64,000 bases of DNA from Enemella dayhoffiae (GTDB lineage Bacteria > Actinomycetota > Actinomycetes > Propionibacteriales > Propionibacteriaceae), in the NCBI RefSeq assembly GCF_002250625.1, contig NZ_NMVQ01000007.1:49676-113675 (forward strand), given 5' to 3'. This document shows positions 1 to 8,564 of the stretch, piece after piece (within the stretch, counting starts at the first letter, position 1; each line of letters opens with the position of its first letter). The notes beneath the pieces were generated by a model that was given only the letters and a program-made list of their open reading frames with translations, was not told where the DNA came from and made no database searches. The translations under genes and the position numbers were made by a program.

Positions 1-1267
1 GGGTGTTCTTGGTGTCGATCACCAGCGACTCGACCCGGGCGTTCAGCTCCTCCAGGGTGGGGGCGGACACCTGCACCATGATCTGCCCGAGCACGCCCGG
101 TTTCGGGGTCTGCCGGACCCGCGCCAGGGCGTCCTCGGCGCGCACCTGCTCGTCGGCGACCAGGATGTCGGTGATCTGACCGCCGGTGGCGGTGCCCATG
201 TTCTTCAGCTCACCGCGCAGGTTGTTGTTGATCTTCTCCAGCTGTTCGCGGAATTTGCGTGGGGGCAGCAGTTCCATCCGATAGGACACCTCGACACCCG
301 CGTTCGCGAAGTGCCGGATCCACGCCTGCCCGGCGTTGGTGGCGGTCTCCTCCGGCCACTCGGCCACCGCCAGGCAGGCGGTGTAGGAGTCCAGCGCGTC
401 CGACTCGTCGGAACGGTCGGCCTCGGCGACGTTTTCGTTCAGCGTGGAGATGTGCAGGTATTGCCGGCGGTTCTCGGCGGTGAAGTCGACCCACAGCGCG
501 AACTCTCCCTCACCCCACGGCTTGGACTGCGGGAAGTCGTTCATGGTCGGGGCGAAGTGGCCGGCCAGCGGCTTGCGGATCAGCCACATCCGGTCGGCGC
601 GGGTGATCGGCTGCACCGGACCCAGGCTGGCGACGTTGCGCAGCACGCGCTGGGCCATCACCTCCCAGCGGGCAGCGAGATCCGGCGGGATGAACTCGTC
701 GTGCCCGCCCATCAGCGCGGCGTTCGCGGACTGCTTGATCTCGTTCAGCGAGGAGGTGGGCAGGGTGTCGATCTGGATCAGCAGGTAGGCCACCGGGCGT
801 ACCGTGCGGGTGTGCCGCAGGAAGAAGGCGGTCGCGTCGAGATAGGTGCGATAGAGCCGTGAGGGGTTCCAGGAGTTGCGCAGCAGCTGGTGCTTCCACT
901 CGTCGACGTTGAACGGCTGGTGGGTGAGCCGATAGTGCACCTGGACCGGCTCGCCGTCGGCCGCGGTGTGCACCAGCGCCTGGGTGGCCTGGTAGGCGAG
1001 CGACTCGACGTCCTCGGCGCCCATGTACATGTCGCCGACCGGCTCCAGCCGGAACCCGGTCCACACGGTGTTCTGGTGCACGAACACCGACCCGTCGTCA
1101 TAGCGGTAGCCGAGCCGCAGATCCTCGCGGGCCTGCCGCTTCGGCGTACCGGAGTCGCCGCCGCGGGAGGCGGTACGCCGCCGCCCGGCGGTCATCGCCG
1201 ACCAGATCACGCCGACCGCGACGAGGAAGGCGATGACGAGCAGCACCATCAGGATCGTCTGGATCAT
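1..1267 (-). CDS. VirB4/TraC-like conjugation ATPase, N-terminal part (runs off window)
   Basis: About 422 codons are visible; the gene continues past the left edge. The protein starts with one hydrophobic helix (residues 2-24) and then a soluble domain of the type found before the ATPase domain of actinobacterial VirB4/TraC-like proteins. The Walker motifs would lie outside the window, so the ATPase call rests on N-terminal resemblance and neighbours. The ATG at 1267 overlaps the upstream gene's TGA as ATGA, which fixes the start and suggests translational coupling. It is last of four minus-strand genes forming a T4SS-like cluster. It could be any membrane-anchored conjugation ATPase. Confidence 0.6.
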   Translation of the reverse strand, partial: MIQTILMVLLVIAFLVAVGVIWSAMTAGRRRTASRGGDSGTPKRQAREDLRLGYRYDDGSVFVHQNTVWTGFRLEPVGDMYMGAEDVESLAYQATQALVHTAADGEPVQVHYRLTHQPFNVDEWKHQLLRNSWNPSRLYRTYLDATAFFLRHTRTVRPVAYLLIQIDTLPTSSLNEIKQSANAALMGGHDEFIPPDLAARWEVMAQRVLRNVASLGPVQPITRADRMWLIRKPLAGHFAPTMNDFPQSKPWGEGEFALWVDFTAENRRQYLHISTLNENVAEADRSDESDALDSYTACLAVAEWPEETATNAGQAWIRHFANAGVEVSYRMELLPPRKFREQLEKINNNLRGELKNMGTATGGQITDILVADEQVRAEDALARVRQTPKPGVLGQIMVQVSAPTLEELNARVESLVIDTKNT

Positions 1268-1773
1268 CCGCGGTGACCCTTCGACTCGCTCGTTCCTCGC
1301 TCGCTCAGGGAACGTGTGGGGGTGCCTCGCTCGCGCAGGGAACGGTAGTGGTCGGCGTACACCTCGCGGGTGCCGAACCAGGCGTCGTCGCGGGGTTCCC
1401 AGATGATCGCCTGCCAGTGGATCCGGTCGGGTTCGGAGTCGCGGCTGAACCCGGAGATCCGCCGCGGCTGGGAGAAGGTGTAGTCCAGCAGTACCGACAG
1501 CCGCTGCGGCAGCGTCATCCGGTCGACGCTGGGGCGCCCGGCCCACAGATAGCCGACGGCAGCGGCCGCAACGGCACCCAGCATCCCGACGACGCCGACG
1601 AGTGGGGAGCCGCTGACCCGTCCCGCGATCGCGGCGACGATGGCGCCGAGCGCGAAGCAGACCCCGGCCACGGCGGCCCGGGTCGTGGAGAGGCCCCCCG
1701 GGATGGCGATCCCGCCAAACTCCCAGAGCTTGTTCTCCCGCTGCTTCAGGCGGGTGTAGTCACTCGAACGCAT
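1264..1773 (-). CDS. PrgI-like T4SS membrane protein
   Basis: 169 aa with two hydrophobic segments (about residues 30-50 and 57-77) followed by a soluble tail. Size, topology and position between a VirB2-like and a VirB4-like gene fit the PrgI-type inner-membrane subunit of Gram-positive conjugation systems. The last roughly 20 residues (LRERG...SERGTSESKG) are encoded by an interspersed repeat (about 1279-1340) found elsewhere in the window, so the C-terminus looks extended by repeat insertion. The stop overlaps the next start. The family assignment is by topology and context only. Confidence 0.5.
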   Translation of the reverse strand: MRSSDYTRLKQRENKLWEFGGIAIPGGLSTTRAAVAGVCFALGAIVAAIAGRVSGSPLVGVVGMLGAVAAAAVGYLWAGRPSVDRMTLPQRLSVLLDYTFSQPRRISGFSRDSEPDRIHWQAIIWEPRDDAWFGTREVYADHYRSLRERGTPTRSLSERGTSESKGHRG

Positions 1774-1839
1774 CAGGGCCGATCCTTCCAGAGACCGGGT
1801 CCGGATCGGCCCGGTCCAGGTTGGCGTCCGGACGGCGGC

Positions 1840-2073
1840 TCAACCGCCGAGACCCTTGACGATCTGCTGGATCGCGCCAACGAGGACGCCGGCCGCGCCG
1901 ATCAGCATCAGGCCGAGGAAGATCACCCCCGCGCCGGAGAGCGCCTCGCGCAGGCCACCGCCGCGGTGGAAGGTGATGATCAGCTTGATCCCGAGCAGGA
2001 TGAACGCGAGGGTCGCGATGGCCCCGCCGAGGGCGGCGATCTGCGAGGACAGGTTGTCGATCAGCTGGGTCAT
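1840..2073 (-). CDS. VirB2/TrbC-like small membrane protein
   Basis: 77 aa with two hydrophobic helices (about 15-33 and 48-70) separated by a short basic/glycine loop, the layout of VirB2/TrbC pilin-like subunits. No clear signal peptide is seen. It lies between the TcpC-like and PrgI-like genes in the same orientation, consistent with a conserved actinobacterial T4SS-type operon. Identity rests on size, topology and context, since such proteins share little sequence. Confidence 0.5.
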   Translation of the reverse strand: MTQLIDNLSSQIAALGGAIATLAFILLGIKLIITFHRGGGLREALSGAGVIFLGLMLIGAAGVLVGAIQQIVKGLGG

Positions 2074-2110
2074 GCGGCTCCTTCTGATCCGGTCGGCTCA
2101 GGCATGGCGA

Positions 2111-3754
2111 TCATCGGGGGGTCCCCGTCCCGGTCGGTGTCCCGGTCGACGTCGGGGTCGCGGTGCGGCTCGGGCGGATCGTCTGGGTGGGGGCCGTGCC
2201 CGAGGGTACCTTGGCGATGCCGGCCTGGACGTCAGCGACGAACCACTTCCCGCCGTTCTGCTCAATCACCACCCGATAGGCGTACGGCTGGTTGGTCTGG
2301 GTCTGGCTGGCCGCGCTGACCTGCACCTGCAGGGTGACCTGGGTGCCGTTGGCATATTCGAAGTTCTGCCCGCCGCGGTGCGCCGACTTCGGCGGCAGCG
2401 CCAGCACGTCGGTCACCTGCACCTGGCGCAGCCCCCCGCGCAGGCCGGTCCGCGCCGGTTCGCTGGCCCGTGGGGTGAGGAACTGCGGCAGGCTGTCCGC
2501 GCTGGCGGTCCAGGCGCTCATGAACTCGGGCAGGAAGCTGCTCTTCATCTGGGCGGCCAGGTCGAGGTCGGTCAGCGGCTGAGCCGGGTTGGCCTCGTCG
2601 CCGACGGGCTGTCCATAGCCGCCGATCGGCATCTGGCCGATGCTGCCGGTAACCCTGGGGCCGGCTCCGGTGGCCGGGTCGTCCAGATAGATCGGCACCA
2701 GATAGGCCGCGGCGCCGTCGCTGCCGGTGGTCAGGAAGCCGACGTAGCGGGCCCGGGTCATCCCCGGAATCGACTGGATGGTGCCGTTGAAGATGACCTG
2801 GTCGATCCGCCGCGGTTTGGTGTCGGTGCCGCCGGCACAGGCCGGGTCCTCGACGGTGCTCATGGCGCGGGCGGTGGACACCCGGTTCTGGTCGTCGGCC
2901 GTGCCGGAGCGGGCCAGGCAGGCGCGCAGGTATTGGCCGCCGAAGACGGCGGCGGCGTCGGCGTTGAACGTGTCGACCTGGGCCTGGGTACGCCCACCCG
3001 TCGGCATCCCGCGGGTGGCGAGCACGGCCAGGAACCCGCCCAGCACGGCGGCGCCGAGCACCGACAGGACCAGCGCCGTGACGGCCACGGTGCGGAACAG
3101 CTTGGCGGTGCTGCGGGCGTCCGACAGCCGACGACCCGGCAGCGGTACCACCAGCTCGTAACCGCTCTTCGTGCGCACCCGGTGCGAGCCGCGGGGGACC
3201 GAGTCGTCCTCGTCGAATTCCACCTCGGGCAACAGCGGGGCCTTGGTCTGCTGGGACGCGGGGGGCTGGGACGCGGGGGGCTGGGACGGCGCGTGGTGCG
3301 GCGCGGACGCCTGGCTCATCGGGGCGGACGCCTGGCTCATCGGGGCGGACGCCTGGCTCATCGGGGCGGACGCCTGGCTCATCGGGGGCTGCCCGACCGG
3401 ACCGGGCTGGCGCGGCGGACCGGGCGGGACGGCTCCGGCGTACCCCGCAGGGAGCCGAGCGCTGCCGGAGCGGATGCCGTGCGGGTTCGGGTTGGCCGGT
3501 GCGCCGGGGGCGGGCGGGGCCCAGTGGTCCTCGCTGGTACGCCGCGGCGCGGGCTGGGGCGGCTGGCCGGGTTGCCCGGGCCGACCCGGTCCCTGGGGAC
3601 GGCCCTGCCGCAGGCTGGAGCGGAGCACGGTGGAGTCCTCGCCGCCGCCCTCACGGGCGCGGGCGGCCTCGGCGTACCCGGGGTCGCCGGGACGAGGGGA
3701 ATCGCTCCCGGGACCGGTGGCCGGTCGGGGGAATCCATCTCGTCGCTCGGTCAT
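2111..3754 (-). CDS. TcpC-like (VirB8-like) conjugation membrane protein with proline-rich N-terminus
   Basis: 547 aa. A proline/glutamine-rich cytosolic N-terminus (about 1-195) holds four PMSQASA heptads. One transmembrane helix follows (about 220-243), then a large extracellular part resembling the tandem NTF2-like domains of TcpC/VirB8 proteins, ending in a Thr/Pro tail. TcpC-type proteins are bitopic assembly factors of Gram-positive conjugation machines. It is first in the four-gene minus-strand cluster. ATG at 3754 is the first in-frame Met and gives the full proline-rich region. Confidence 0.55.
   Translation of the reverse strand: MTERRDGFPRPATGPGSDSPRPGDPGYAEAARAREGGGEDSTVLRSSLRQGRPQGPGRPGQPGQPPQPAPRRTSEDHWAPPAPGAPANPNPHGIRSGSARLPAGYAGAVPPGPPRQPGPVGQPPMSQASAPMSQASAPMSQASAPMSQASAPHHAPSQPPASQPPASQQTKAPLLPEVEFDEDDSVPRGSHRVRTKSGYELVVPLPGRRLSDARSTAKLFRTVAVTALVLSVLGAAVLGGFLAVLATRGMPTGGRTQAQVDTFNADAAAVFGGQYLRACLARSGTADDQNRVSTARAMSTVEDPACAGGTDTKPRRIDQVIFNGTIQSIPGMTRARYVGFLTTGSDGAAAYLVPIYLDDPATGAGPRVTGSIGQMPIGGYGQPVGDEANPAQPLTDLDLAAQMKSSFLPEFMSAWTASADSLPQFLTPRASEPARTGLRGGLRQVQVTDVLALPPKSAHRGGQNFEYANGTQVTLQVQVSAASQTQTNQPYAYRVVIEQNGGKWFVADVQAGIAKVPSGTAPTQTIRPSRTATPTSTGTPTGTGTPR
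3303..3386. repeat. 21-bp tandem repeat, four copies, inside the TcpC-like gene
   Basis: Four identical 21-bp units run head to tail and encode the PMSQASA heptads. Perfect identity implies recent expansion. A shorter 15-bp duplication lies just upstream in the plus orientation (about 3257-3287). Confidence 0.9.
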
Positions 3755-3845
3755 CGCTCAGCTTCCGGGGGGAGAACTCGGCCAGAACGCGATTCTGGTG
3801 GATGCCGGGGTCAGCCCGCGGTCGGGGTCCCGGCCGAGGGCCGGC

Positions 3846-4559
3846 TCAGGCCTGAGCACCCTCGCGAGCCTTCTCGCGGCGGGCCATCACGAACTCGAAC
3901 ACCATCGGCAGCACCGAGACGAAGACGATCAGCAGGATCGCCACCTCCAGGTTGTCCCGGACCAACGGGATCTGACCGAGGAAATAACCGAGCACCGTGA
4001 CCCCGCACGCCCAGAGCACGCCGCCCAGGGCGGTCCAAATGATGAAGGTGCGGAAGTTCATCCTCGCGACACCGGCGACCAGGGTGACGAAGGTGCGCAC
4101 CATCGGCACGAAGCGGGCCAGCACCAGCGCCTTGGCGCCGTATTTCTCGAAGAACTCGTGGGTCTTCTCGACGTAGGCCGGGTTGAACACCTTGCCCATG
4201 AAGCCGGTGCGCGGCTTGAACAGCGGCGGCCCGATCAGCTGACCGATCCAGTATCCGGAGATGTTGCCGAGGACCGCGGCGACGGTGAGCACCGCGCAGC
4301 AGAACACCAGGGTCAGCGGTTCGGAGCCGAAGTAGTGGATCACCGGAGGCGCACCCGCCACCACGGGGACCTTGATGAACAGTCCGACGGTGAACAGCAG
4401 CGAGTCGCCCGGCAGCAGGGAGAAGATGCCGCACTCGGCGAACACGATGAGCGCCACCACCCACAGGGCCCAGGGCCCGGCCGCGTTGATGATGTTCTCC
4501 GGCTTGAACCACTCCGGGAGCAGCAGCGGCATGAGGGCGTTGGTGGTGAGGGCTAGCAC
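3846..4559 (-). CDS. DedA family membrane protein
   Basis: 237 aa polytopic protein of the DedA/VTT family, undecaprenyl-phosphate or phospholipid flippase-like. Visible marks are the early FAECG...LLPGDSLLF segment and the re-entrant F-x(3)-G-x(5)-RF-x-P-x-RT type motif (YGAKALVLARFVPMVRTF). It ends in a basic tail. GTG at 4559 is preferred because a -10 box (TATCCT, minus strand, 4571-4566) lies 6 nt upstream, the leaderless pattern used repeatedly here; an ATG lies at 4532. It is divergent from the methyltransferase. A DedA gene near fba and purA resembles the mycobacterial arrangement. Confidence 0.85.
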   Translation of the reverse strand: MLALTTNALMPLLLPEWFKPENIINAAGPWALWVVALIVFAECGIFSLLPGDSLLFTVGLFIKVPVVAGAPPVIHYFGSEPLTLVFCCAVLTVAAVLGNISGYWIGQLIGPPLFKPRTGFMGKVFNPAYVEKTHEFFEKYGAKALVLARFVPMVRTFVTLVAGVARMNFRTFIIWTALGGVLWACGVTVLGYFLGQIPLVRDNLEVAILLIVFVSVLPMVFEFVMARREKAREGAQA

Positions 4560-4582
4560 GCGTTGAGGATACCGTCCACCCT

Positions 4583-5242
4583 GTGGAAACCGAACTTTCG
4601 CGCGCCGGTGACCGAGCCGGTGATGGCGCTGCGCGCGAGCCGGCAACACACGGCGTGGGGCCGTGGGTCGGGGAATGGCCGGACGACGAGCGGTTGGACC
4701 CGGAGCTGTTGGCGGCGGGGGATCGGCGCAACGTGGTGGACCGCTATCGCTACTGGCGCCTGGAGGCGATCGTCGCCGACCTGGACACCCGGCGTACGCC
4801 GCTGCGGGTGGCGATCCAGAACTGGGAGCACGACTTCAACATCGGCTCCATCGTGCGCACCGCCAACGCGTTCAACGTGGCCGGGGTGCACATCATCGGG
4901 CGGCGGCGCTGGAACCGGCGCGGGGCGATGGTGACCGACCGTTACCTGCACGTGCGGCACCATCCGGACGAGGCCGACTTCCTCGCCTGGGCCGCGGGGG
5001 AGGCGTACGCCGTCGTCGGCGTGGACAACCTGCCGGGCTCGGTCCCGCTGGAGACGGCCGTGCTGCCCGAGCGCTGCTGTCTGGTGTTCGGGTCGGAGGG
5101 GGCCGGGCTGACCGAGCCGTTGGTCGTCGGCTGCCAGCAGCTGGTCGCGATCGACCAGCAGGGGTCGACCCGGTCGATGAACGCGGGCGCGGCCGCCGCG
5201 ATCGCGATGTATGCCTGGCGGCTGCAGCGCTTGGTCAGCTGA
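4583..5242 (+). CDS. SpoU/TrmH-family RNA 2'-O-methyltransferase
   Basis: 219 aa SPOUT-class methyltransferase that would use S-adenosylmethionine to methylate a ribose 2'-OH in tRNA or rRNA. The three SpoU motifs are clear: NIGSIVRTANAF (motif 1), FGSEGAGL (motif 2) and the knot-forming QQGSTRSMNAGAAAAIAMY (motif 3). About 60 residues precede motif 1, a length typical of the family. The start is taken as GTG 4583. The exact RNA target cannot be read from sequence. It is divergent from the DedA gene, with only about 23 bp between starts. Confidence 0.85.
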   Translation: METELSRAGDRAGDGAAREPATHGVGPWVGEWPDDERLDPELLAAGDRRNVVDRYRYWRLEAIVADLDTRRTPLRVAIQNWEHDFNIGSIVRTANAFNVAGVHIIGRRRWNRRGAMVTDRYLHVRHHPDEADFLAWAAGEAYAVVGVDNLPGSVPLETAVLPERCCLVFGSEGAGLTEPLVVGCQQLVAIDQQGSTRSMNAGAAAAIAMYAWRLQRLVS

Positions 5243-5301
5243 CGTTTGTCGACACGGCCCCGCTACCTTGGGTCCCAACGGTCGACCGGAGGGTGGTGGG
5301 A

Positions 5302-5805
5302 ATGAGTGGGCTGGCGGTGGCGCTGCTGTCCTATCGGAGCAAGCCGCACTGTGGCGGTCAGGGCGTCTACGTACGCCACCTCTCGCGCGAGCTCGCCGCC
5401 CTCGGCCACCGGGTGACCGTCTATTCCGGACAGCCCTATCCCGACCTCGACCCCGCGCCGGCCGACGGCCCCGGCTCGATCGAGCTGATCAAGGTGCCGA
5501 GCCTCGACCTCTATCGCGAACCCGATCCGTTCCGGCTGCCACACCCGCGCGAATACCGTGACCCGATCGACGTCCTCGAGGTCGCCACCATGCTCACCGG
5601 CGGGTTTCCCGAGCCGATGACGTTCAGCCTGCGGGTCGCCCGGCTGCTGCGCGACCAGCTCGCCGCCGGCCGCCGGATCGACGTCGTGCACGACAACCAG
5701 ACGCTCGGCCGCGGGCTGCTCGAGGTGCAGCGAGTGCTGCCGCTGGTGACCACCATCCACCACCCGATCAGCCAGGACCGGCGTACCGACCGGGCGGCCG
5801 CCTCC
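5302..5805 (+). pseudogene. Glycosyltransferase family 4, N-terminal fragment
   Basis: The reading frame opens at ATG 5302 with a normal GT4 N-terminus: GGQGVYVRHLSRELAALGH (GT-B N-domain), then HDNQTLG and the family's TTIHHPI motif. Similarity stops around residue 165, and the frame continues to a stop at 6144 through sequence that belongs to an antisense methyltransferase start and a GntR gene. The entire nucleotide-sugar-binding C-domain is missing, so the product should be inactive. The break is a deletion scar near 5795-5805. Confidence 0.75.
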
Positions 5806-5897
5806 TCGAACAGTGCCAGCGCCTCGTCCTCGGGCAGGAACCCGCGGGCGGCCCGGGCGTGGCGCAGCAGCTCGGCGGGCATGGTCGGCTCGGTCAC
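5795..5897 (-). pseudogene. Class I SAM methyltransferase, N-terminal fragment
   Basis: Reading leftward from GTG 5897 gives LLRHARAARGFLPEDEALALFEEA, matching the start of actinobacterial class I SAM-dependent methyltransferases often encoded near GT4 glycosyltransferases. After about 30 residues the frame runs into the antisense strand of the glycosyltransferase fragment. A -10 like TAGCGT lies 6 nt upstream of the GTG. The two convergent fragments meet tail to tail, implying loss of both 3' ends and anything between them. Confidence 0.55.
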
Positions 5898-5975
5898 GGG
5901 CACACGCTATCCGGCCGGACCAGACCACTGGGCTCAGTGGTACATACTGGTCCTCGACGCGTGGAAGGTGGAGCT

Positions 5976-6749
5976 GTGCCGGGTATCGAGGACGAGGGCC
6001 TGGAGGCCGCCCCGTTCGAACCGACGATCGTGCCGATCGTGCCCGCCACCACCAAGCGCGCCCAGGTCCGCGAGTTGCTGGATCAGATCATCACCGCGCG
6101 GCTGCGGCCCGGTGACGCCATCTCCTCGGAGCGGGAATTGGTGAAGCAGCTCGGGGTGTCGCGGGTGACGGTACGCCAGGCGATCGCCGACCTGGTCGCG
6201 GCCGGCCGGTTGGAGCGGGTGCACGGGCGGGGCACCTATGTGACCGGTCCGCGGATCGACAGCCGGCTGCACCTGATGTCCTTCTCCCGGGAGATGCGTG
6301 CCCGCGGGCTGGAGCCGCGGACCGAGGTGCTGTCGGCGACCGAGGTGTCCGCCACCGACGCCGTGGCCGAGCAGCTGCAGCTCTCCGACGGGGAGCCGGT
6401 GGTGCGGGTGGAGCGGCTGCGGCTCGCCGACGACACCCCGATGGCGTACGAGGTCGGGTTCTATCCCGCGGCTTCCTTCCCTGGGTTGCTGGACAAGCCG
6501 TTGGGTTCGCTCTATGACGTGTTCGCCGCCGACTACGGCGTACGCGTGACGTCCGGGGTGCAGTCCATCCGGGCCGACGCGGCCGACCACACCCACGCCC
6601 AGGTGCTCGGGATCGCCCGGCGGGCGCCGCTGCTGGTCCAGGAGCGGGTCACCTGGGCCGGTACGCAGGTGATCGAGTTCGCCACCTCGCACTATCGCGG
6701 GGACCGGTATCGGATCCACATGTCGGTGACGCCGACCGGGTCCAGTTGA
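5976..6749 (+). CDS. GntR/HutC-family transcriptional regulator
   Basis: 257 aa. The N-terminal winged helix (about 25-95) contains SERELVKQLGVSRVTVRQAI and the wing GRGTYV; the C-terminal UTRA ligand domain (about 105-250) contains the typical EPVVRVERLRLADD stretch and the final SHYRGDRYR. Members sense small metabolites such as sugar phosphates or histidine derivatives; the ligand is not evident. GTG 5976 follows a purine-rich GGAAGGTGGAG, a good ribosome site, and begins just before the conserved part. The upstream segment 5934-5958 has a near-repeated ACTGGNC pattern that may be an operator. Confidence 0.85.
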   Translation: MPGIEDEGLEAAPFEPTIVPIVPATTKRAQVRELLDQIITARLRPGDAISSERELVKQLGVSRVTVRQAIADLVAAGRLERVHGRGTYVTGPRIDSRLHLMSFSREMRARGLEPRTEVLSATEVSATDAVAEQLQLSDGEPVVRVERLRLADDTPMAYEVGFYPAASFPGLLDKPLGSLYDVFAADYGVRVTSGVQSIRADAADHTHAQVLGIARRAPLLVQERVTWAGTQVIEFATSHYRGDRYRIHMSVTPTGSS

Positions 6750-6796
6750 TCTCAACTCGACCACTCGATGAGCGGATGGAAACTACACTTGTTCCC

Positions 6797-7333
6797 GTGC
6801 AGCAGCTACCCGTGTTCTATGACCCCGAGCGGGTCGAGCAGCGCATCGGGGCGTACCGCCGCCGGGTGATCTGGCAGGCCGTCAGCGCCGGGCTGTCGGT
6901 GGCCGCCCTGGCGGTGCTGTTCCTGCACAGCTGGTTGGTGGCCAAGGGTCAGCCGGGTGAGGTGGGCCAGATGCTGCGATACGTGCTCACCTTCGGCGCC
7001 GTGATCGGCCTGGTGATGCTGCTGATCCAGTTGCTCTGGCTGCGTCGGCTGCGGGCGGCCCGCCGTGAGGTGGGGGATGGGCTCGCGATGCTGCTGTCCC
7101 ACCGCGGGATCGAGACCGCCGACGGGGCGATGCCGTGGGAGGACATCACCCGGGTCGCGGTCGCGAACGGCCGCCCGGGTCACGGCTACCGGCTCGACAT
7201 CGTCACCGCCGACCGGGGGGCGTGCGCGTTCCCGTTGGACGGGCTGAACCTGCTGCCCGGCAGCCTCGACTCGGCCACTCGGGCCTACTCGGCCGGACGG
7301 CACGGGGTCGACCTGACCGTCGTCGACGACTGA
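6797..7333 (+). CDS. Two-TM membrane protein of unknown function
   Basis: 178 aa. A short cytosolic N-terminus precedes two transmembrane helices (about 25-47 and 60-82), then a soluble domain containing RGIETADGAMPWEDITRVAV, which resembles the PH-like fold seen in YcxB/bPH-type membrane proteins; this is only a loose impression. The GTG at 6797 lies 7 nt after TACACT (6784-6789), a leaderless promoter arrangement. It sits between the GntR regulator and fba with no overlap. I do not recognise a specific function. Confidence 0.6.
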   Translation: MQQLPVFYDPERVEQRIGAYRRRVIWQAVSAGLSVAALAVLFLHSWLVAKGQPGEVGQMLRYVLTFGAVIGLVMLLIQLLWLRRLRAARREVGDGLAMLLSHRGIETADGAMPWEDITRVAVANGRPGHGYRLDIVTADRGACAFPLDGLNLLPGSLDSATRAYSAGRHGVDLTVVDD

Positions 7334-7415
7334 ACGCCCGGCCCGCTGACAGCGGCGTACCCGCGGGTGAAAGACTGGGGCCGAGGCCTGCCCGAACGAC
7401 AGAAGGAAGCAAGTC

Positions 7416-8444
7416 ATGCCCATCGCCACACCCGAGGTGTACGCCGAGATGCTGGATCGGGCGAAGCAGAACGGCTTCGCCTATCCGGCCATCAACGTCT
7501 CCTCCTCCCAGACGCTGAACGCCGCCCTGGCCGGTTTCGCCGAGGCCGGATCGGACGGCATCATCCAGGTGTCCACCGGCGGTGCCGAATATCTCTCCGG
7601 CCCGACCGTGAAGGACATGGTCAGCGGGGCCAGCGCGCTCGCCGAATATGCGCACATCGTGGCCGAGAAGTATCCGGTGAACGTCGCCCTGCACACCGAC
7701 CACTGCCCCAAGGACAAGCTGGATGGGTTCGTCCGCCCGCTGCTCAAGATCTCCGCCGAGCGGGTGAAGAACGGGCAGAACCCGCTGTTCCAGTCGCACA
7801 TGTGGGACGGTTCCGCGGTGCCGCTGGAGGAGAACCTGGAGATCGCCAAGGAACTGCACAAGCTGTGCCAGGAGGCGAAGATCATCCTCGAGGTCGAGAT
7901 CGGTGTGGTCGGCGGCGAGGAGGACGGCGTCGCCAACGAGATCAACGACAAGCTCTATTCCACCCCCGAGGACGCGATCGCCACGGCCAAGGCGCTCGGC
8001 TACGGCAACGATGGCTACTACATGACGGCGCTCACCTTCGGCAACGTGCACGGGGTCTACAAGCCGGGCAACGTGAAGTTGCAGCCCGAGGTGTTGAAGA
8101 ACGCGCAGGAGGCCGTGGTCAAGGAGTTCGGTCTGGAGGAGGGCGCCAAGCCGTTCCACCTGGTGTTCCACGGCGGCTCCGGTTCGCTGCCCGAGGAGAT
8201 CGCCGAGGCGCTCACCTACGGCGTGGTGAAGATGAACGTCGACACCGACACCCAGTATGCGTTCACCCGCCCGGTCGCCGCGCACATGTTCCGCCACTAT
8301 GACGGCGTGCTGAAGGTCGACGGCGAGGTCGGCAACAAGAAGCAGTACGACCCGCGGTCCTGGGGCAAGGCGGCCGAGTCGAGCATGGCCGCCCGCGTGG
8401 TCCAGGCCTGCCGCGACCTGAAGTCGGCCGGCCAGCACCAGTGA
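7416..8444 (+). CDS. fbaA: Class II fructose-1,6-bisphosphate aldolase
   Basis: 342 aa, the usual length. It catalyses reversible cleavage of fructose-1,6-bisphosphate to dihydroxyacetone phosphate and glyceraldehyde-3-phosphate. Zinc-site and substrate motifs are visible: YPAINV near the start, the HTDHCPKDK segment (catalytic Asp and zinc His), EVEIGVVGGEEDG with the flexible active-site loop, FGNVHG and HGGSGS, then NVDTDTQYAFTRP. The start ATG follows a strong GAAGGAAG. A hairpin terminator lies about 70 nt downstream. Confidence 0.95.
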   Translation: MPIATPEVYAEMLDRAKQNGFAYPAINVSSSQTLNAALAGFAEAGSDGIIQVSTGGAEYLSGPTVKDMVSGASALAEYAHIVAEKYPVNVALHTDHCPKDKLDGFVRPLLKISAERVKNGQNPLFQSHMWDGSAVPLEENLEIAKELHKLCQEAKIILEVEIGVVGGEEDGVANEINDKLYSTPEDAIATAKALGYGNDGYYMTALTFGNVHGVYKPGNVKLQPEVLKNAQEAVVKEFGLEEGAKPFHLVFHGGSGSLPEEIAEALTYGVVKMNVDTDTQYAFTRPVAAHMFRHYDGVLKVDGEVGNKKQYDPRSWGKAAESSMAARVVQACRDLKSAGQHQ

Positions 8445-8514
8445 GCGATCGGTGCCGCCGCCTGCGGAAACCGCTGGCGGTTGGCCCGCTGACCTGACAG
8501 GGTCGACGCGTGGG

Positions 8515-8545
8515 AGCCCCACGAGTTCATCGTTCTCGTGGGGCT
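8515..8545. terminator. Hairpin between convergent fbaA and the M23 gene
   Basis: A perfect 11-bp stem (AGCCCCACGAG / CTCGTGGGGCT) with a 9-nt loop lies between two convergent genes, so it could serve both. There is no U tract, common in actinobacteria. Confidence 0.65.
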
Positions 8546-8564
8546 GCGGTGCGTCTCGGGTTCG

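Noticed and set aside
1856..4000. Long plus-strand open frames over the T4SS-like cluster
   Set aside because: The minus-strand frames have membrane helices, family motifs and coupled starts; the plus-strand frames show only Arg/Gly/His-rich composition.
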